Of a DNA stretch of 64,000 nucleotides, positions 35,691 through 48,593 are shown piece by piece. Each line of letters begins with the position of its first letter. Positions within the stretch are counted from its first letter, which is position 1. A program made the translations under genes and the position numbers. The notes under the pieces are model-generated. The model was not told the origin of the DNA, did no database searches, and saw only the letters and a program-made list of their open reading frames with translations. Source of the stretch: Pyropia haitanensis (taxonomy: Eukaryota; Rhodophyta; Bangiophyceae; Bangiales; Bangiaceae); NCBI GenBank assembly GCA_008729055.1, contig SDUX01000004.1, positions 1 through 64,000 on the forward strand. The letters run 5' to 3'.

Positions 35691-36549
35691 AATAAAGGAT
35701 GCGAGCGAATTCGGCCGCCGGAGCGCGTGCTGCATTGCTGTACACGCGAAAGTGGGCAAAAGTGGGCAGCAGTGGGCAAAAGTGGGTGAGAAGCGGCCTA
35801 CCACCCCATGCACGACCGTGGGGGTCGAACCTCGGACATGGAGCGGGCGGATCTATGGCTGGAATGAAGGATGCGCGCCAATTCGGCCGCCGGATGGTGT
35901 GCAGCATCGCTGTAGACGCAAAAGTGGGCAAAAGTGGGCAAAAGTGGGCAAAAGTGGGTAGGAAGTGGGTAAGAAGTGGGCAAAAAGTGGGCAAAAAGGG
36001 GGCCAAATTGGGACACAAATGGGCAATTGGGGGCAAGAACTTTCCATAACTGCAAAGAAAATTGAGACGAAAGTCGCCAGAAAGTCGTCCAACAGTGGCC
36101 ACAAAGTGCGCCCCGCCACCCAAACTGTCCACTACGCGTTCCGCCAGTCACACTGGCGTGGACGGTGTGAGGGCGGAACTTTTGTCGCCGACCGTCACGC
36201 CTGGCTGTCGGGACCCCCACGTGGCAAAAACCATTCCACAAAATTGACACGTGGACACCGGCGCTCCACAAAATACTCGTTGCATCCAACGGACGCGCCA
36301 ACGAACGGGTCGGCCAACCACCCCATGCACGACGGTGCGGGTGGAACCTCGGACGTCGAGCGGGCGGATGTATGGCTGGAATAAAGGATGCGAGCGAATT
36401 CGGCCGCCGGAGCGCGTGCTGCATTGCTGTACACGCGAAAGTGGGCAAAAGTGGGCAACAGTGGGCAAAAGTGGGTGAGAAGCGGCCTACCACCCCATGC
36501 ACGACCGTGGGGGTCGAACCTCGGACATGGAGCGGGCGGATCTATGGCT

Positions 36550-37125
36550 GGAAATGAAGGATCGCGCGCAAATCGGGCGCGCCGGATGGGTGTGCAGCAT
36601 CGCTGTAGACGCAAAAGGGGCAAAGTGTGGGCAAAGTGTGGGCAAAAGTGGTAGGGAAGTGGGTAAGAAGTGGGCAAAAAGTGGCAAAAAAGGGGGCAAA
36701 ATGGGGACACAAATGGGGCAATGGGGGGCAGAAACTTTCCAAACTGCAAAAAAAATTGAGACGAAAGTCCAGAGAAAGTGGTCCAACAGTGGCCACAAAG
36801 TGCGCCCCGCCACCCAAACTGTCCACTACGCGTTCCGCCAGTCACACACTGGTGTGACGGGTGTGGGGGAAACTTTGTCGCGCGACCCGTCGCGCCTGGC
36901 TCGGGGACCCCACACGTGGCAAAAATTCCCAAAATTGACACACGTGGACCGGGCGCCACAAAAATACGTTTGCATCCAACGGACGCCCACGAACGGGTGT
37001 CGGCCACCCCCCCATGCAAAAACCATTCCACAAAATTGACACGTGGGCAAAACACCGGCGCTCCACAAAATACTCGTTGCATGCGCCCAACGGACGCGCC
37101 AAAACGCAAAACAAAAGGGTAGGAA
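36550..37125 (+). repeat. Insertion-rich monomer and duplicated fragment
   Basis: Here many words gain bases: GGAAATGAAGG, AAATCGGGCGCGCC, AAAGTGTGGGC, ATGGGGACACAAATGGGGC and CACACACTGG. Two unit markers follow only 99 bp apart (36944 and 37043). After 37043 the text reads GGGCAAAACACCGGCGC and then the start of the fourth module joins the G-tract at about 37117. The excess of inserted bases contrasts with the deletion excess at 17-25 kb. Confidence 0.7.
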
Positions 37126-37413
37126 GTGGGTAAGAAGTGGGCAAAAAGTGGGCAAAAAGGGGGCCAAATTGGGACACAAATGGGCAATTGGGGGCAAGAA
37201 CTTTCCATAACTGCAAAGAAAATTCACGTCGAAAGTCGCCAGAAAGTGCGTCCAACAGTGGCCACAAAGTGCGCCCCGCCACCCAAACTGTCCACTACGC
37301 GTTCCGCCAGTCACACTGGCGTGGACGGTGTGAGGGCGGAACTTTTGTCGCCGACCGTCACGCCTGGCTGTCGGGACCCCCACGTGGCAAAAACCATTCC
37401 ACAAAATTGACAC

Positions 37414-40400
37414 GTGGACACCGGCGCTCCACAAAATACTCGTTGCATCCAACGGACGCGCCAACGAACGGGTCGGCCAACCACCCCATGCACGACCGGT
37501 GCGGGTGGAACCTCGGACGTCGAGCGGGCGGATGTATGGCTGGAATAAAGGATGCGAGCGAATTCGGCCGCCGGAGCGCGTGCTGCATTGCTGTACACGC
37601 GAAAGTGGGCAAAAGTGGGCAGCAGTGGGCAAAAGTGGGTGAGAAGCGGCCTACCACCCCATGCACGACCGTGGGGGTCGAACCTCGGACATGGAGCGGG
37701 CGGATCTATGGCTGGAATGAAGGATGCGCGCCAATTCGGCCGCCGGATGGTGTGCAGCATCGCTGTAGACGCAAAAGTGGGCAAAAGTGGGCAAAAGTGG
37801 GCAAAAGTGGGTAGGAAGTGGGTAAGAAGTGGGCAAAAAGTGGGCAAAAAGGGGGCCAAATTGGGACACAAATGGGCAATTGGGGGCAAGAACTTTCCAT
37901 AACTGCAAAGAAAATTGAGACGAAAGTCGCCAGAAAGTCGTCCAACAGTGGCCACAAAGTGCGCCCCGCCACCCAAACTGTCCACTACGCGTTCCGCCAG
38001 TCACACTGGCGTGGACGGTGTGAGGGCGGAACTTTTGTCGCCGACCGTCACGCCTGGCTGTCGGGACCCCCACGTGGCAAAAACCATTCCACAAAATTGA
38101 CACGTGGACACCGGCGCTCCACAAAATACTCGTTGCATCCAACGGACGCGCCAACGAACGGGTCGGCCAACCACCCCATGCACGACGGTGCGGGTGGAAC
38201 CTCGGACGTCGAGCGGGCGGATGTATGGCTGGAATAAAGGATGCGAGCGAATTCGGCCGCCGGAGCGCGTGCTGCATTGCTGTACACGCGAAAGTGGGCA
38301 AAAGTGGGCACAGTGGGCAAAAGTGGGTGAGAAGCGGCCTACCACCCCATGCACGACCGTGGGGGTCGAACTCGGACATGGAGCGGGCGGATCTATGGCT
38401 GGAAGAAGGATGCGCGCCAATTCGGCCGCCGGATGGTGTGCAGCATCGCTGTAGACGCAAAAGTGGGCAAAAGTGGGCAAAAGTGGGCAAAAGTGGGTAG
38501 GAAGTGGGTAAGAAGTGGGCAAAAAGTGGGCAAAAAGGGGGCCAAATTGGGACACAAATGGGCAATTGGGGGCAAGAACTTTCCATAACTGCAAAGAAAA
38601 TTGACGAAAGTCGCCAGAAAGTGGTCCAACAGTGGCCACAAAGTGCGCCCCGCCACCCAAACTGTCCACTACGCGTTCCGCCAGTCACACTGGCGTGGAC
38701 GGTGTGAGGGCGGAACTTTTGTCGCCGACCGTCACGCCTGGCTGTCGGGACCCCCACGTGGCAAAAACCATTCCACAAAATTGACACGTGGACACCGGCG
38801 CTCCACAAAATACTCGTTGCATCCAACGGACGCGCCAACGAACGGGTCGGCCAACCACCCCATGCACGACGGTGCGGGTGGAACCTCGGACGTCGAGCGG
38901 GCGGATGTATGGCTGGAATAAAGGATGCGAGCGAATTCGGCCGCCGGAGCGCGTGCTGCATTGCTGTACACGCGAAAGTGGGCAAAAGTGGGCAGCAGTG
39001 GGCAAAAGTGGGTGAGAAGCGGCCTACCACCCCATGCACGACCGTGGGGGTCGAACCTCGGACATGGAGCGGGCGGATCTATGGCTGGAATGAAGGATGC
39101 GCGCCAATTCGGCCGCCGGATGGTGTGCAGCATCGCTGTAGACGCAAAAGTGGGCAAAAGTGGGCAAAAGTGGGCAAAAGTGGGTAGGAAGTGGGTAAGA
39201 AGTGGGCAAAAAGTGGGCAAAAAGGGGGCCAAATTGGGACACAAATGGGCAATTGGGGGCAAGAACTTTCCATAACTGCAAAGAAAATTGAGACGAAAGT
39301 CGCCAGAAAGTCGTCCAACAGTGGCCACAAAGTGCGCCCCGCCACCCAAACTGTCCACTACGCGTTCCGCCAGTCACACTGGCGTGGACGGTGTGAGGGC
39401 GGAACTTTTGTCGCCGACCGTCACGCCTGGCTGTCGGGACCCCCACGTGGCAAAAACCATTCCACAAAATTGACACGTGGACACCGGCGCTCCACAAAAT
39501 ACTCGTTGCATCCAACGGACGCGCCAACGAACGGGTCGGCCAACCACCCCATGCACGACGGTGCGGGTGGAACCTCGGACGTCGAGCGGGCGGATGTATG
39601 GCTGGAATAAAGGATGCGAGCGAATTCGGCCGCCGGAGCGCGTGCTGTATTGCTGTACACGCAAAAGTGGGCAAAAGTGGGCAACAGTGGGCAAAAGTGG
39701 GTGAGAAGCGGCCTACCACCCCATGCACGACCGTGGGGGTCGAACCTCGGACATGGAGCGGGCGGATCTATGGCTGGAATGAAGGATGCGCGCCAATTCG
39801 GCCGCCGGATGGTGTGCAGCATCGCTGTAGACGCAAAAGTGGGCAAAAGTGGGCAAAAGTGGGCAAAAGTGGGTAGGAAGTGGGTAAGAAGTGGGCAAAA
39901 AGTGGGCAAAAAGGGGGCCAAATTGGGACACAAATGGGCAATTGGGGGCAAGAACTTTCCATAACTGCAAAGAAAATTGAGACGAAAGTCGCCAGAAAGT
40001 GGTCCAACAGTGGCCACAAAGTGCGCCCCGCCACCCAAACTGTCCACTACGCGTTCCGCCAGTCACACTGGCGTGGACGGTGTGAGGGCGGAACTTTTGT
40101 CGCCGACCGTCACGCCTGGCTGTCGGGACCCCCACGTGGCAAAAACCATTCCACAAAATTGACACGTGGACACCGGCGCTCCACAAAATACTCGTTGCAT
40201 CCAACGGACGCGCCAACGAACGGGTCGGCCAACCACCCCATGCACGACGGTGCGGGTGGAACCTCGGACGTCGAGCGGGCGGATGTATGGCTGGAATAAA
40301 GGATGCGAGCGAATTCGGCCGCCGGAGCGCGTGCTGCATTGCTGTACACGCGAAAGTGGGCAAAAGTGGGCAGCAGTGGGCAAAAGTGGGTGAGAAGCGG

Positions 40401-43400
40401 CCTACCACCCCATGCACGACCGTGGGGGTCGAACCTCGGACATGGAGCGGGCGGATCTATGGCTGGAATGAAGTATGCGCGCCAATTCGGCCGCCGGATG
40501 GTGTGCAGCATCGCTGTAGACGCAAAAGTGGGCAAAAGTGGGCAAAAGTGGGCAAAAGTGGGTAGGAAGTGGGTAAGAAGTGGGCAAAAAGTGGGCAAAA
40601 AGGGGGCCAAATTGGGACACAAATGGGCAATTGGGGGCAAGAACTTTCCATAACTGCAAAGAAAATTGAGACGAAAGTCGCCAGAAAGTGGTCCAACAGT
40701 GGCCACAAAGTGCGCCCCGCCACCCAAACTGTCCACTACGCGTTCCGCCAGTCACACTGGCGTGGACGGTGTGAGGGCGGAACTTTTGTCGCCGACCGTC
40801 ACGCCTGGCTGTCGGGACCCCCACGTGGCAAAAACCATTCCACAAAATTGACACGTGGACACCGGCGCTCCACAAAATACTCGTTGCATCCAACGGACGC
40901 GCCAACGAACGGGTCGGCCAACCACCCCATGCACGACGGTGCGGGTGGAACCTCGGACGTCGAGCGGGCGGATGTATGGCTGGAATAAAGGATGCGAGCG
41001 AATTCGGCCGCCGGAGCGCGTGCTGCATTGCTGTACACGCGAAAGTGGGCAAAAGTGGGCAGCAGTGGGCAAAAGTGGGTGAGAAGCGGCCTACCACCCC
41101 ATGCACGACCGTGGGGGTCGAACCTCGGACATGGAGCGGGCGGATCTATGGCTGGAATGAAGGATGCGCGCCAATTCGGCCGCCGGATGGTGTGCAGCAT
41201 CGCTGTAGACGCAAAAGTGGGCAAAAGTGGGCAAAAGTGGGCAAAAGTGGGTAGGAAGTGGGTAAGAAGTGGGCAAAAAGTGGGCAAAAAGGGGGCCAAA
41301 TTGGGACACAAATGGGCAATTGGGGGCAAGAACTTTCCATAACTGCAAAGAAAATTGAGACGAAAGTCGCCAGAAAGTGGTCCAACAGTGGCCACAAAGT
41401 GCGCCCCGCCACCCAAACTGTCCACTACGCGTTCCGCCAGTCACACTGGCGTGGACGGTGTGAGGGCGGAACTTTTGTCGCCGACCGTCACGCCTGGCTG
41501 TCGGGACCCCCACGTGGCAAAAACCATTCCACAAAATTGACACGTGGACACCGGCGCTCCACAAAATACTCGTTGCATCCAACGGACGCGCCAACGAACG
41601 GGTCGGCCAACCACCCCATGCACGACGGTGCGGGTGGAACCTCGGACGTCGAGCGGGCGGATGTATGGCTGGAATAAAGGATGCGAGCGAATTCGGCCGC
41701 CGGAGCGCGTGCTGTATTGCTGTACACGCAAAAGTGGGCAAAAGTGGGCAACAGTGGGCAAAAGTGGGTGAGAAGCGGCCTACCACCCCATGCACGACCG
41801 TGGGGGTCGAACCTCGGACATGGAGCGGGCGGATCTATGGCTGGAATGAAGGATGCGCGCCAATTCGGCCGCCGGATGGTGTGCAGCATCGCTGTAGACG
41901 CAAAAGTGGGCAAAAGTGGGCAAAAGTGGGCAAAAGTGGGTAGGAAGTGGGTAAGAAGTGGGCAAAAAGTGGGCAAAAAGGGGGCCAAATTGGGACACAA
42001 ATGGGCAATTGGGGGCAAGAACTTTCCATAACTGCAAAGAAAATTGACGGAAAGTCGCCAGAAAGTGGTCCAACAGTGGCCACAAAGTGCGCCCCGCCAC
42101 CCAAACTGTCCACTACGCGTTCCGCCAGTCACACTGGCGTGGACGGTGTGAGGGCGGAACTTTTGTCGCCGACCGTCACGCCTGGCTGTCGGGACCCCCA
42201 CGTGGCAAAAACCATTCCACAAAATTGACACGTGGACACCGGCGCTCCACAAAATACTCGTTGCATCCAACGGACGCGCCAACGAACGGGTCGGCCAACC
42301 ACCCCATGCACGACGGTGCGGGTGGAACCTCGGACGTCGAGCGGGCGGATGTATGGCTGGAATAAAGGATGCGAGCGAATTCGGCCGCCGGAGCGCGTGC
42401 TGCATTGCTGTACACGCGAAAGTGGGCAAAAGTGGGCAGCAGTGGGCAAAAGTGGGTGAGAAGCGGCCTACCACCCCATGCACGACCGTGGGGGTCGAAC
42501 CTCGGACATGGAGCGGGCGGATCTATGGCTGGAATGAAGGATGCGCGCCAATTCGGCCGCCGGATGGTGTGCAGCATCGCTGTAGACGCAAAAGTGGGCA
42601 AAAGTGGGCAAAAGTGGGCAAAAGTGGGTAGGAAGTGGGTAAGAAGTGGGCAAAAAGTGGGCAAAAAGGGGGCCAAATTGGGACACAAATGGGCAATTGG
42701 GGGCAAGAACTTTCCATAACTGCAAAGAAAATTGAGACGAAAGTCGCCAGAAAGTCGTCCAACAGTGGCCACAAAGTGCGCCCCGCCACCCAAACTGTCC
42801 ACTACGCGTTCCGCCAGTCACACTGGCGTGGACGGTGTGAGGGCGGAACTTTTGTCGCCGACCGTCACGCCTGGCTGTCGGGACCCCCACGTGGCAAAAA
42901 CCATTCCACAAAATTGACACGTGGACACCGGCGCTCCACAAAATACTCGTTGCATCCAACGGACGCGCCAACGAACGGGTCGGCCAACCACCCCATGCAC
43001 GACGGTGCGGGTGGAACCTCGGACGTCGAGCGGGCGGATGTATGGCTGGAATAAAGGATGCGAGCGAATTCGGCCGCCGGAGCGCGTGCTGTATTGCTGT
43101 ACACGCAAAAGTGGGCAAAAGTGGGCAACAGTGGGCAAAAGTGGGTGAGAAGCGGCCTACCACCCCATGCACGACCGTGGGGGTCGAACCTCGGACATGG
43201 AGCGGGCGGATCTATGGCTGGAATGAAGGATGCGCGCCAATTCGGCCGCCGGATGGTGTGCAGCATCGCTGTAGACGCAAAAGTGGGCAAAAGTGGGCAA
43301 AAGTGGGCAAAAGTGGGTAGGAAGTGGGTAAGAAGTGGGCAAAAAGTGGGCAAAAAGGGGGCCAAATTGGGACACAAATGGGCAATTGGGGGCAAGAACT

Positions 43401-44870
43401 TTCCATAACTGCAAAGAAAATTGACGTGAAAGTCGCCAGAAAGTGGTCCAACAGTGGCCACAAAGTGCGCCCCGCCACCCAAACTGTCCACTACGCGTTC
43501 CGCCAGTCACACTGGCGTGGACGGTGTGAGGGCGGAACTTTTGTCGCCGACCGTCACGCCTGGCTGTCGGGACCCCCACGTGGCAAAAACCATTCCACAA
43601 AATTGACACGTGGACACCGGCGCTCCACAAAATACTCGTTGCATCCAACGGACGCGCCAACGAACGGGTCGGCCAACCACCCCATGCACGACGGTGCGGG
43701 TGGAACCTCGGACGTCGAGCGGGCGGATGTATGGCTGGAATAAAGGATGCGAGCGAATTCGGCCGCCGGAGCGCGTGCTGCATTGCTGTACACGCGAAAG
43801 TGGGCAAAAGTGGGCAGCAGTGGGCAAAAGTGGGTGAGAAGCGGCCTACCACCCCATGCACGACCGTGGGGGTCGAACCTCGGACATGGAGCGGGCGGAT
43901 CTATGGCTGGAATGAAGGATGCGCGCCAATTCGGCCGCCGGATGGTGTGCAGCATCGCTGTAGACGCAAAAGTGGGCAAAAGTGGGCAAAAGTGGGCAAA
44001 AGTGGGTAGGAAGTGGGTAAGAAGTGGGCAAAAAGTGGGCAAAAAGGGGGCCAAATTGGGACACAAATGGGCAATTGGGGGCAAGAACTTTCCATAACTG
44101 CAAAGAAAATTAGACGAAAGTCGCCAGAAAGTCGTCCAACAGTGGCCACAAAGTGCGCCCCGCCACCCAAACTGTCCACTACGCGTTCCGCCAGTCACAC
44201 TGGCGTGGACGGTGTGAGGGCGGAACTTTTGTCGCCGACCGTCACGCCTGGCTGTCGGGACCCCCACGTGGCAAAAACCATTCCACAAAATTGACACGTG
44301 GACACCGGCGCTCCACAAAATACTCGTTGCATCCAACGGACGCGCCAACGAACGGGTCGGCCAACCACCCCATGCACGACGGTGCGGGTGGAACCTCGGA
44401 CGTCGAGCGGGCGGATGTATGGCTGGAATAAAGGATGCGAGCGAATTCGGCCGCCGGGAGCGCGTGCTGCATTGCTGTACACGCGAAAGTGGGCAAAAGT
44501 GGGCAGCAGTGGGCAAAAGTGGGTGAGAAGCGGCCTACCACCCCATGCACGACCGTGTGGGGTCGAACCTCGGACATGGAGCGGGCGGATCTATGGCTGG
44601 AATGAAGGATGCGCGCCAATTCGGCCGCCGGATGGTGTGCAGCATCGCTGTAGACGCAAAAGTGGGCAAAAGTGGCAAAAGTGGGCAAAAGTGGGTAGGA
44701 AGTGGGTAAGAAGTGGGCAAAAAGTGGGCAAAAAGGGGGCCAAATTGGGACACAAATGGGCAATTGGGGGCAAGAACTTTCCATAACTGCAAAGAAAATT
44801 GTGAAAAAGTCGCCAGAAAGTGGTCCAACAGTGGCCACAAAGTGCGCCCCGCCACCCAAACTGTCCACTA
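37414..44870 (+). repeat. Second clean family I higher-order block
   Basis: Unit starts are 37414, 38104, 38788, 39477, 40166, 40855, 41544, 42232, 42921, 43610 and 44298, spaced 684-690 bp. Variant b (TGTATTG, CGCAAAAG, CAACAG) is at 39477, 41544 and 42921; nearly all others are variant a (GCAGCAG). The order is a, odd, a, b, a, a, b, a, b, a, a. The 38104 unit is odd, with GGGCACAGTGGG and GGAAGAAGG. The block ends at CTGTCCACTA, the last bases before the gap. Confidence 0.9.
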
Positions 44871-45211
44871 NNNNNNNNNNNNNNNNNNNNNNNNNNNNNN
44901 NNNNNNNNNNNNNNNNNNNNNNNNNNNNNNNNNNNNNNNNNNNNNNNNNNNNNNNNNNNNNNNNNNNNNNNNNNNNNNNNNNNNNNNNNNNNNNNNNNNN
45001 NNNNNNNNNNNNNNNNNNNNNNNNNNNNNNNNNNNNNNNNNNNNNNNNNNNNNNNNNNNNNNNNNNNNNNNNNNNNNNNNNNNNNNNNNNNNNNNNNNNN
45101 NNNNNNNNNNNNNNNNNNNNNNNNNNNNNNNNNNNNNNNNNNNNNNNNNNNNNNNNNNNNNNNNNNNNNNNNNNNNNNNNNNNNNNNNNNNNNNNNNNNN
45201 NNNNNNNNNNN
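44871..45211. other. Assembly gap, 341 N
   Basis: The gap starts after CTGTCCACTA and ends before TGGGGGTCG in module A'. In an intact unit (3088-3460) the same two points are separated by 373 bp, so the gap as drawn is 32 bp short of keeping the array in phase. It covers the hairpin, the fourth module and module A. Units on the left are family I and on the right family II, so the family switch is hidden here. Confidence 0.98.
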
Positions 45212-47948
45212 TGGGGGTCGAACCTCGGACATGGAGCGGGCGGATCTATGGCTGGAATGAAGGATGCGCGCCATTCGGCCGCCGGAGCGCGTGCAGCATC
45301 GCTGTAGACGCAAAGTGGGCAAAAGTGGGCAAAAGTGGGCAAAAGTGGGTAGGAAGTGGGTAAGAAGTGGGCAAAAAGTGGGCAAAAAGGGGGCCAAAAT
45401 TAGGACGCCAATGGGCAATTGGGGGCAAGAAGTTTCTAAAACTGCAAAGAAAATTGACGGTGAAAGTCGCCAGAAGTGGTCCAACAGTGGCCACAAAGTG
45501 CGCCCGCCACCCAAACTGTCCACTGCGCGTTCCGCCCGTCACACTGGCGTGGACGATGTGAGGGCGGAACTTTTGTCGCCGACCGTCACACCTGGCTGTC
45601 GGGACCCCCACGTGGCGAAAAGCATTCCACAAATTGACACGTGGAACGCGGCGCTCCACAAAACACTCGTTGCATCCAACGGACGCGCCAACAAACGGGT
45701 CGGCCAACCACCCCATGCACACGGTGCGGGTGGAACCTCGGACGTCGAGCGGGCGGATGTATGGCTGGAATAAAGGATGCGAGCGAATTCGGCCGCCGGA
45801 GCGCGTGCTGCATTGCTGTACACGCAAAAGTGGGCAAAAGTGGGCAACAGTGGGCAAAAGTGGTAAGAAGCGGCCTACCACCCCATGCACGACCGTGGGG
45901 GTCGAACCTCGGACATGGAGCGGGCGGATCTATGGCTGGAATGAAGGATGCGCGCCAATTCGGCCGCCGGAGCGCGTGCAGCATCGCTGTAGACGCAAAA
46001 GTGGGCAAAAGTGGGCAAAAGTGGCAAAAGTGGGGTAGGAAGTGGGTAGTAAGAAGTGGGCAAAAGTGGGCAAAAAGGGGGCCAAATTAGGACGCCAATG
46101 GGCAATTGGGGGCAAGAAGTTTCTAAAACTGCAAAGAAAATTGAGGTGAAAGTCGCCAGAAAGTGGTCCAACAGTGGCCACAAGTGCGCCCCCGCCACCA
46201 AACTGTCCACTGCGCGTTCCGCCCGTCACACTGGCGTGGACGATGTGAGGGCGGAACTTTTGTCGCCGACCGTCACACCTGGCTGTCGGGACCCCCACGT
46301 GGCGAAAAGCATTCCACAAAATTGACACGTGGAAACCGGCGCTCCACAAAACACTCGTTGCATCCAACGGACGCGCCAACAAACGGGTCGGCCAACCACC
46401 CCATGCACGACGGTGCGGGTGGAACCTCGGACGTCGAGCGGGCGGATGTATGGCTGGAATAAAGGATGCGAGCGAATTCGGCCGCCGGAGCGCGTGCTGC
46501 ATTGCTGTACACGCAAAAGTGGGCAAAAGTGGGCAACAGTGGGCAAAAGTGGGGGAGAAGCGGCCTACCACCCCATGCACGACCGTGGGGGTCGAACCTC
46601 GGACATGGAGCGGGCGGATCTATGGCTGGAATGAAGGATGCGCGCCAATTCGGCCGCCGGAGCGCGTGCAGCATCGCTGTAGACGCAAAAGTGGGCAAAA
46701 GTGGGCAAAAGTGGGCAAAAGTGGGTAGGAAGTGGGTAAGAAGTGGGCAAAAAGTGGGCAAAAAGGGGGCCAAATTAGGACGCCAATGGGCAATTGGGGG
46801 CAGAAGTTTCTAAAACTGCAAAGAAAATTGACGTGAAAGTCGCCAGAAAGTGGTCCAACAGTGGCCACAAAGTGCGCCCCGCCACCCAAACTGTCCACTG
46901 CGCGTTCCGCCCGTCACACTGGCGTGGACGATGTGAGGGCGGAACTTTTGTCGCCGACCGTCACACCTGGCTGTCGGGACCCCCACGTGGCAAAAGCATT
47001 CCACAAAATTGACACGTGGAAACCGGCGCTCCACAAAACACTCGTTGCATCCAACGGACGCGCCAACAAACGGGTCGGCCAACCACCCCATGCACGACGG
47101 TGCGGGTGGAACCTCGGACGTCGAGCGGGCGGATGTATGGCTGGAATAAAGGATGCGAGCGAATTCGGCCGCCGGAGCGCGTGCTGCATTGCTGTACACG
47201 CAAAAGTGGGCAAAAGTGGGCAACAGTGGGCAAAAGTGGGTAAGAAGCGGCCTACCACCCCATGCACGACCGTGGGGGTCGAACCTCGGACATGGAGCGG
47301 GCGGATCTATGGCTGGAATGAAGGATGCGCGCCAATTCGGCCGCCGGAGCGCGTGCAGCATCGCTGTAGACGCAAAAGTGGGCAAAAGTGGGCAAAAGTG
47401 GGCAAAAGTGGGTAGGAAGTGGGTAAGAAGTGGGCAAAAAGTGGGCAAAAAGGGGGCCAAATTAGGACGCCAATGGGCAATTGGGGGCAAGAAGTTTCTA
47501 AAACTGCAAAGAAAATTGAGGTGAAAGTCGCCAGAAAGTGGTCCAACAGTGGCCACAAAGTGCGCCCCGCCACCCAAACTGTCCACTGCGCGTTCCGCCC
47601 GTCACACTGGCGTGGACGATGTGAGGGCGGAACTTTTGTCGCCGACCGTCACACCTGGCTGTCGGGACCCCCACGTGGCGAAAAGCATTCCACAAAATTG
47701 ACACGTGGAAACCGGCGCTCCACAAAACACTCGTTGCATCCAACGGACGCGCCAACAAACGGGTCGGCCAACCACCCCATGCACACGGTGCGGGTGGAAC
47801 CTCGGACGTCGAGCGGGCGGATGTATGGCTGGAATAAAGGATGCGAGCGAATTCGGCCGCCGGAGCGCGTGCTGCATTGCTGTACACGCAAAAGTGGGCA
47901 AAAGTGGGCAACAGTGGGCAAAAGTGGGTGGTCGAAGAAGCGGCCTAC

Positions 47949-48155
47949 CACCCCATGCACGACGCGTGGGGTGGGCAAACCCTCGGACATGCGCGGGCGT
48001 GGCTGTATGGCTGGAATGGAATGTGAGGGCGCTGCGCCGACCATTCGGCCGCCGGCCGCGCGTGCAGCGCGTCGCTGCATAGACGCAAAAGTGGAGCAAA
48101 AGCTGGGTGGGCAAAAGTGGGCAAAGTGGGCAAAAGTGGGTGAGAAGCGGCCTAC
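47949..48155 (+). repeat. Extra diverged A-type module (207 bp)
   Basis: The unit starting at 47705 is 889 bp long because it has three A-type modules. CACCCCATGCAC begins at 47773, 47949 and 48156. The middle copy is strongly altered (GACGCGTGGGGTGGGC, CATGCGCGGGCGTGGC, CGGCCGCCGGCCGCGCG) but keeps CTCGGACATG, TATGGCTGGAATG and AGACGCAAAAGTGG in order. The third copy is a normal A'. It enters through GTGGGTGGTCGAAGAAGC. Confidence 0.8.
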
Positions 48156-48593
48156 CACCCCATGCACGACCGTGGGGGTCGAACCTCGGACATGGAGCGG
48201 GCGGATCTATGGCTGGAATGAAGGATGCGCGCCAATTCGGCCGCCGGAGCGCGTGCAGCATCGCTGTAGACGCAAAAGTGGGCAAAAGTGGGCAAAAGTG
48301 GGTAGGAAGTGGGTAAGAAGTGGGCAAAAAGTGGGCAAAAAGGGGGCCAAATTAGGACGCCAATGGGCAATTGGGGGCAAGAAGTTTCTAAAACTGCAAA
48401 GAAAATTGAGTGAAAGTCGCCAGAAAGTGGTCCAACAGTGGCCACAAAGTGCGCCCCGCCACCCAAACTGTCCACTGCGCGTTCCGCCCGTCACACTGGC
48501 GTGGACGATGTGAGGGCGGAACTTTTGTCGCCGACCGTCACACCTGGCTGTCGGGACCCCCACGTGGCGAAAAGCATTCCACAAAATTGACAC

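Larger units (their letters stand above)
30241..37413 (+). repeat. Scrambled family I zone
   Basis: Unit starts are 30241, 31011, 31683, 32315, 32833, 33946, 34390, 34897, 36251, 36944, 37043 and 37414. Spacings swing from 99 to 1354 bp. Pieces of normal monomer are joined out of register, some modules are duplicated or lost, and several 60-400-bp stretches are so diverged that only short motifs can be matched. All recognisable pieces keep the array's orientation. Normal fragments in between (for example 34230-34680 and 35700-36540) match the consensus well, so poor base quality alone does not explain the zone. Confidence 0.85.

Noticed and set aside
30241..37413. Hidden gene in the scrambled zone
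   Set aside because: The unmatched stretches are all short (roughly 60-100 bp) and lie between satellite pieces; none holds a frame that is independent of the repeat.
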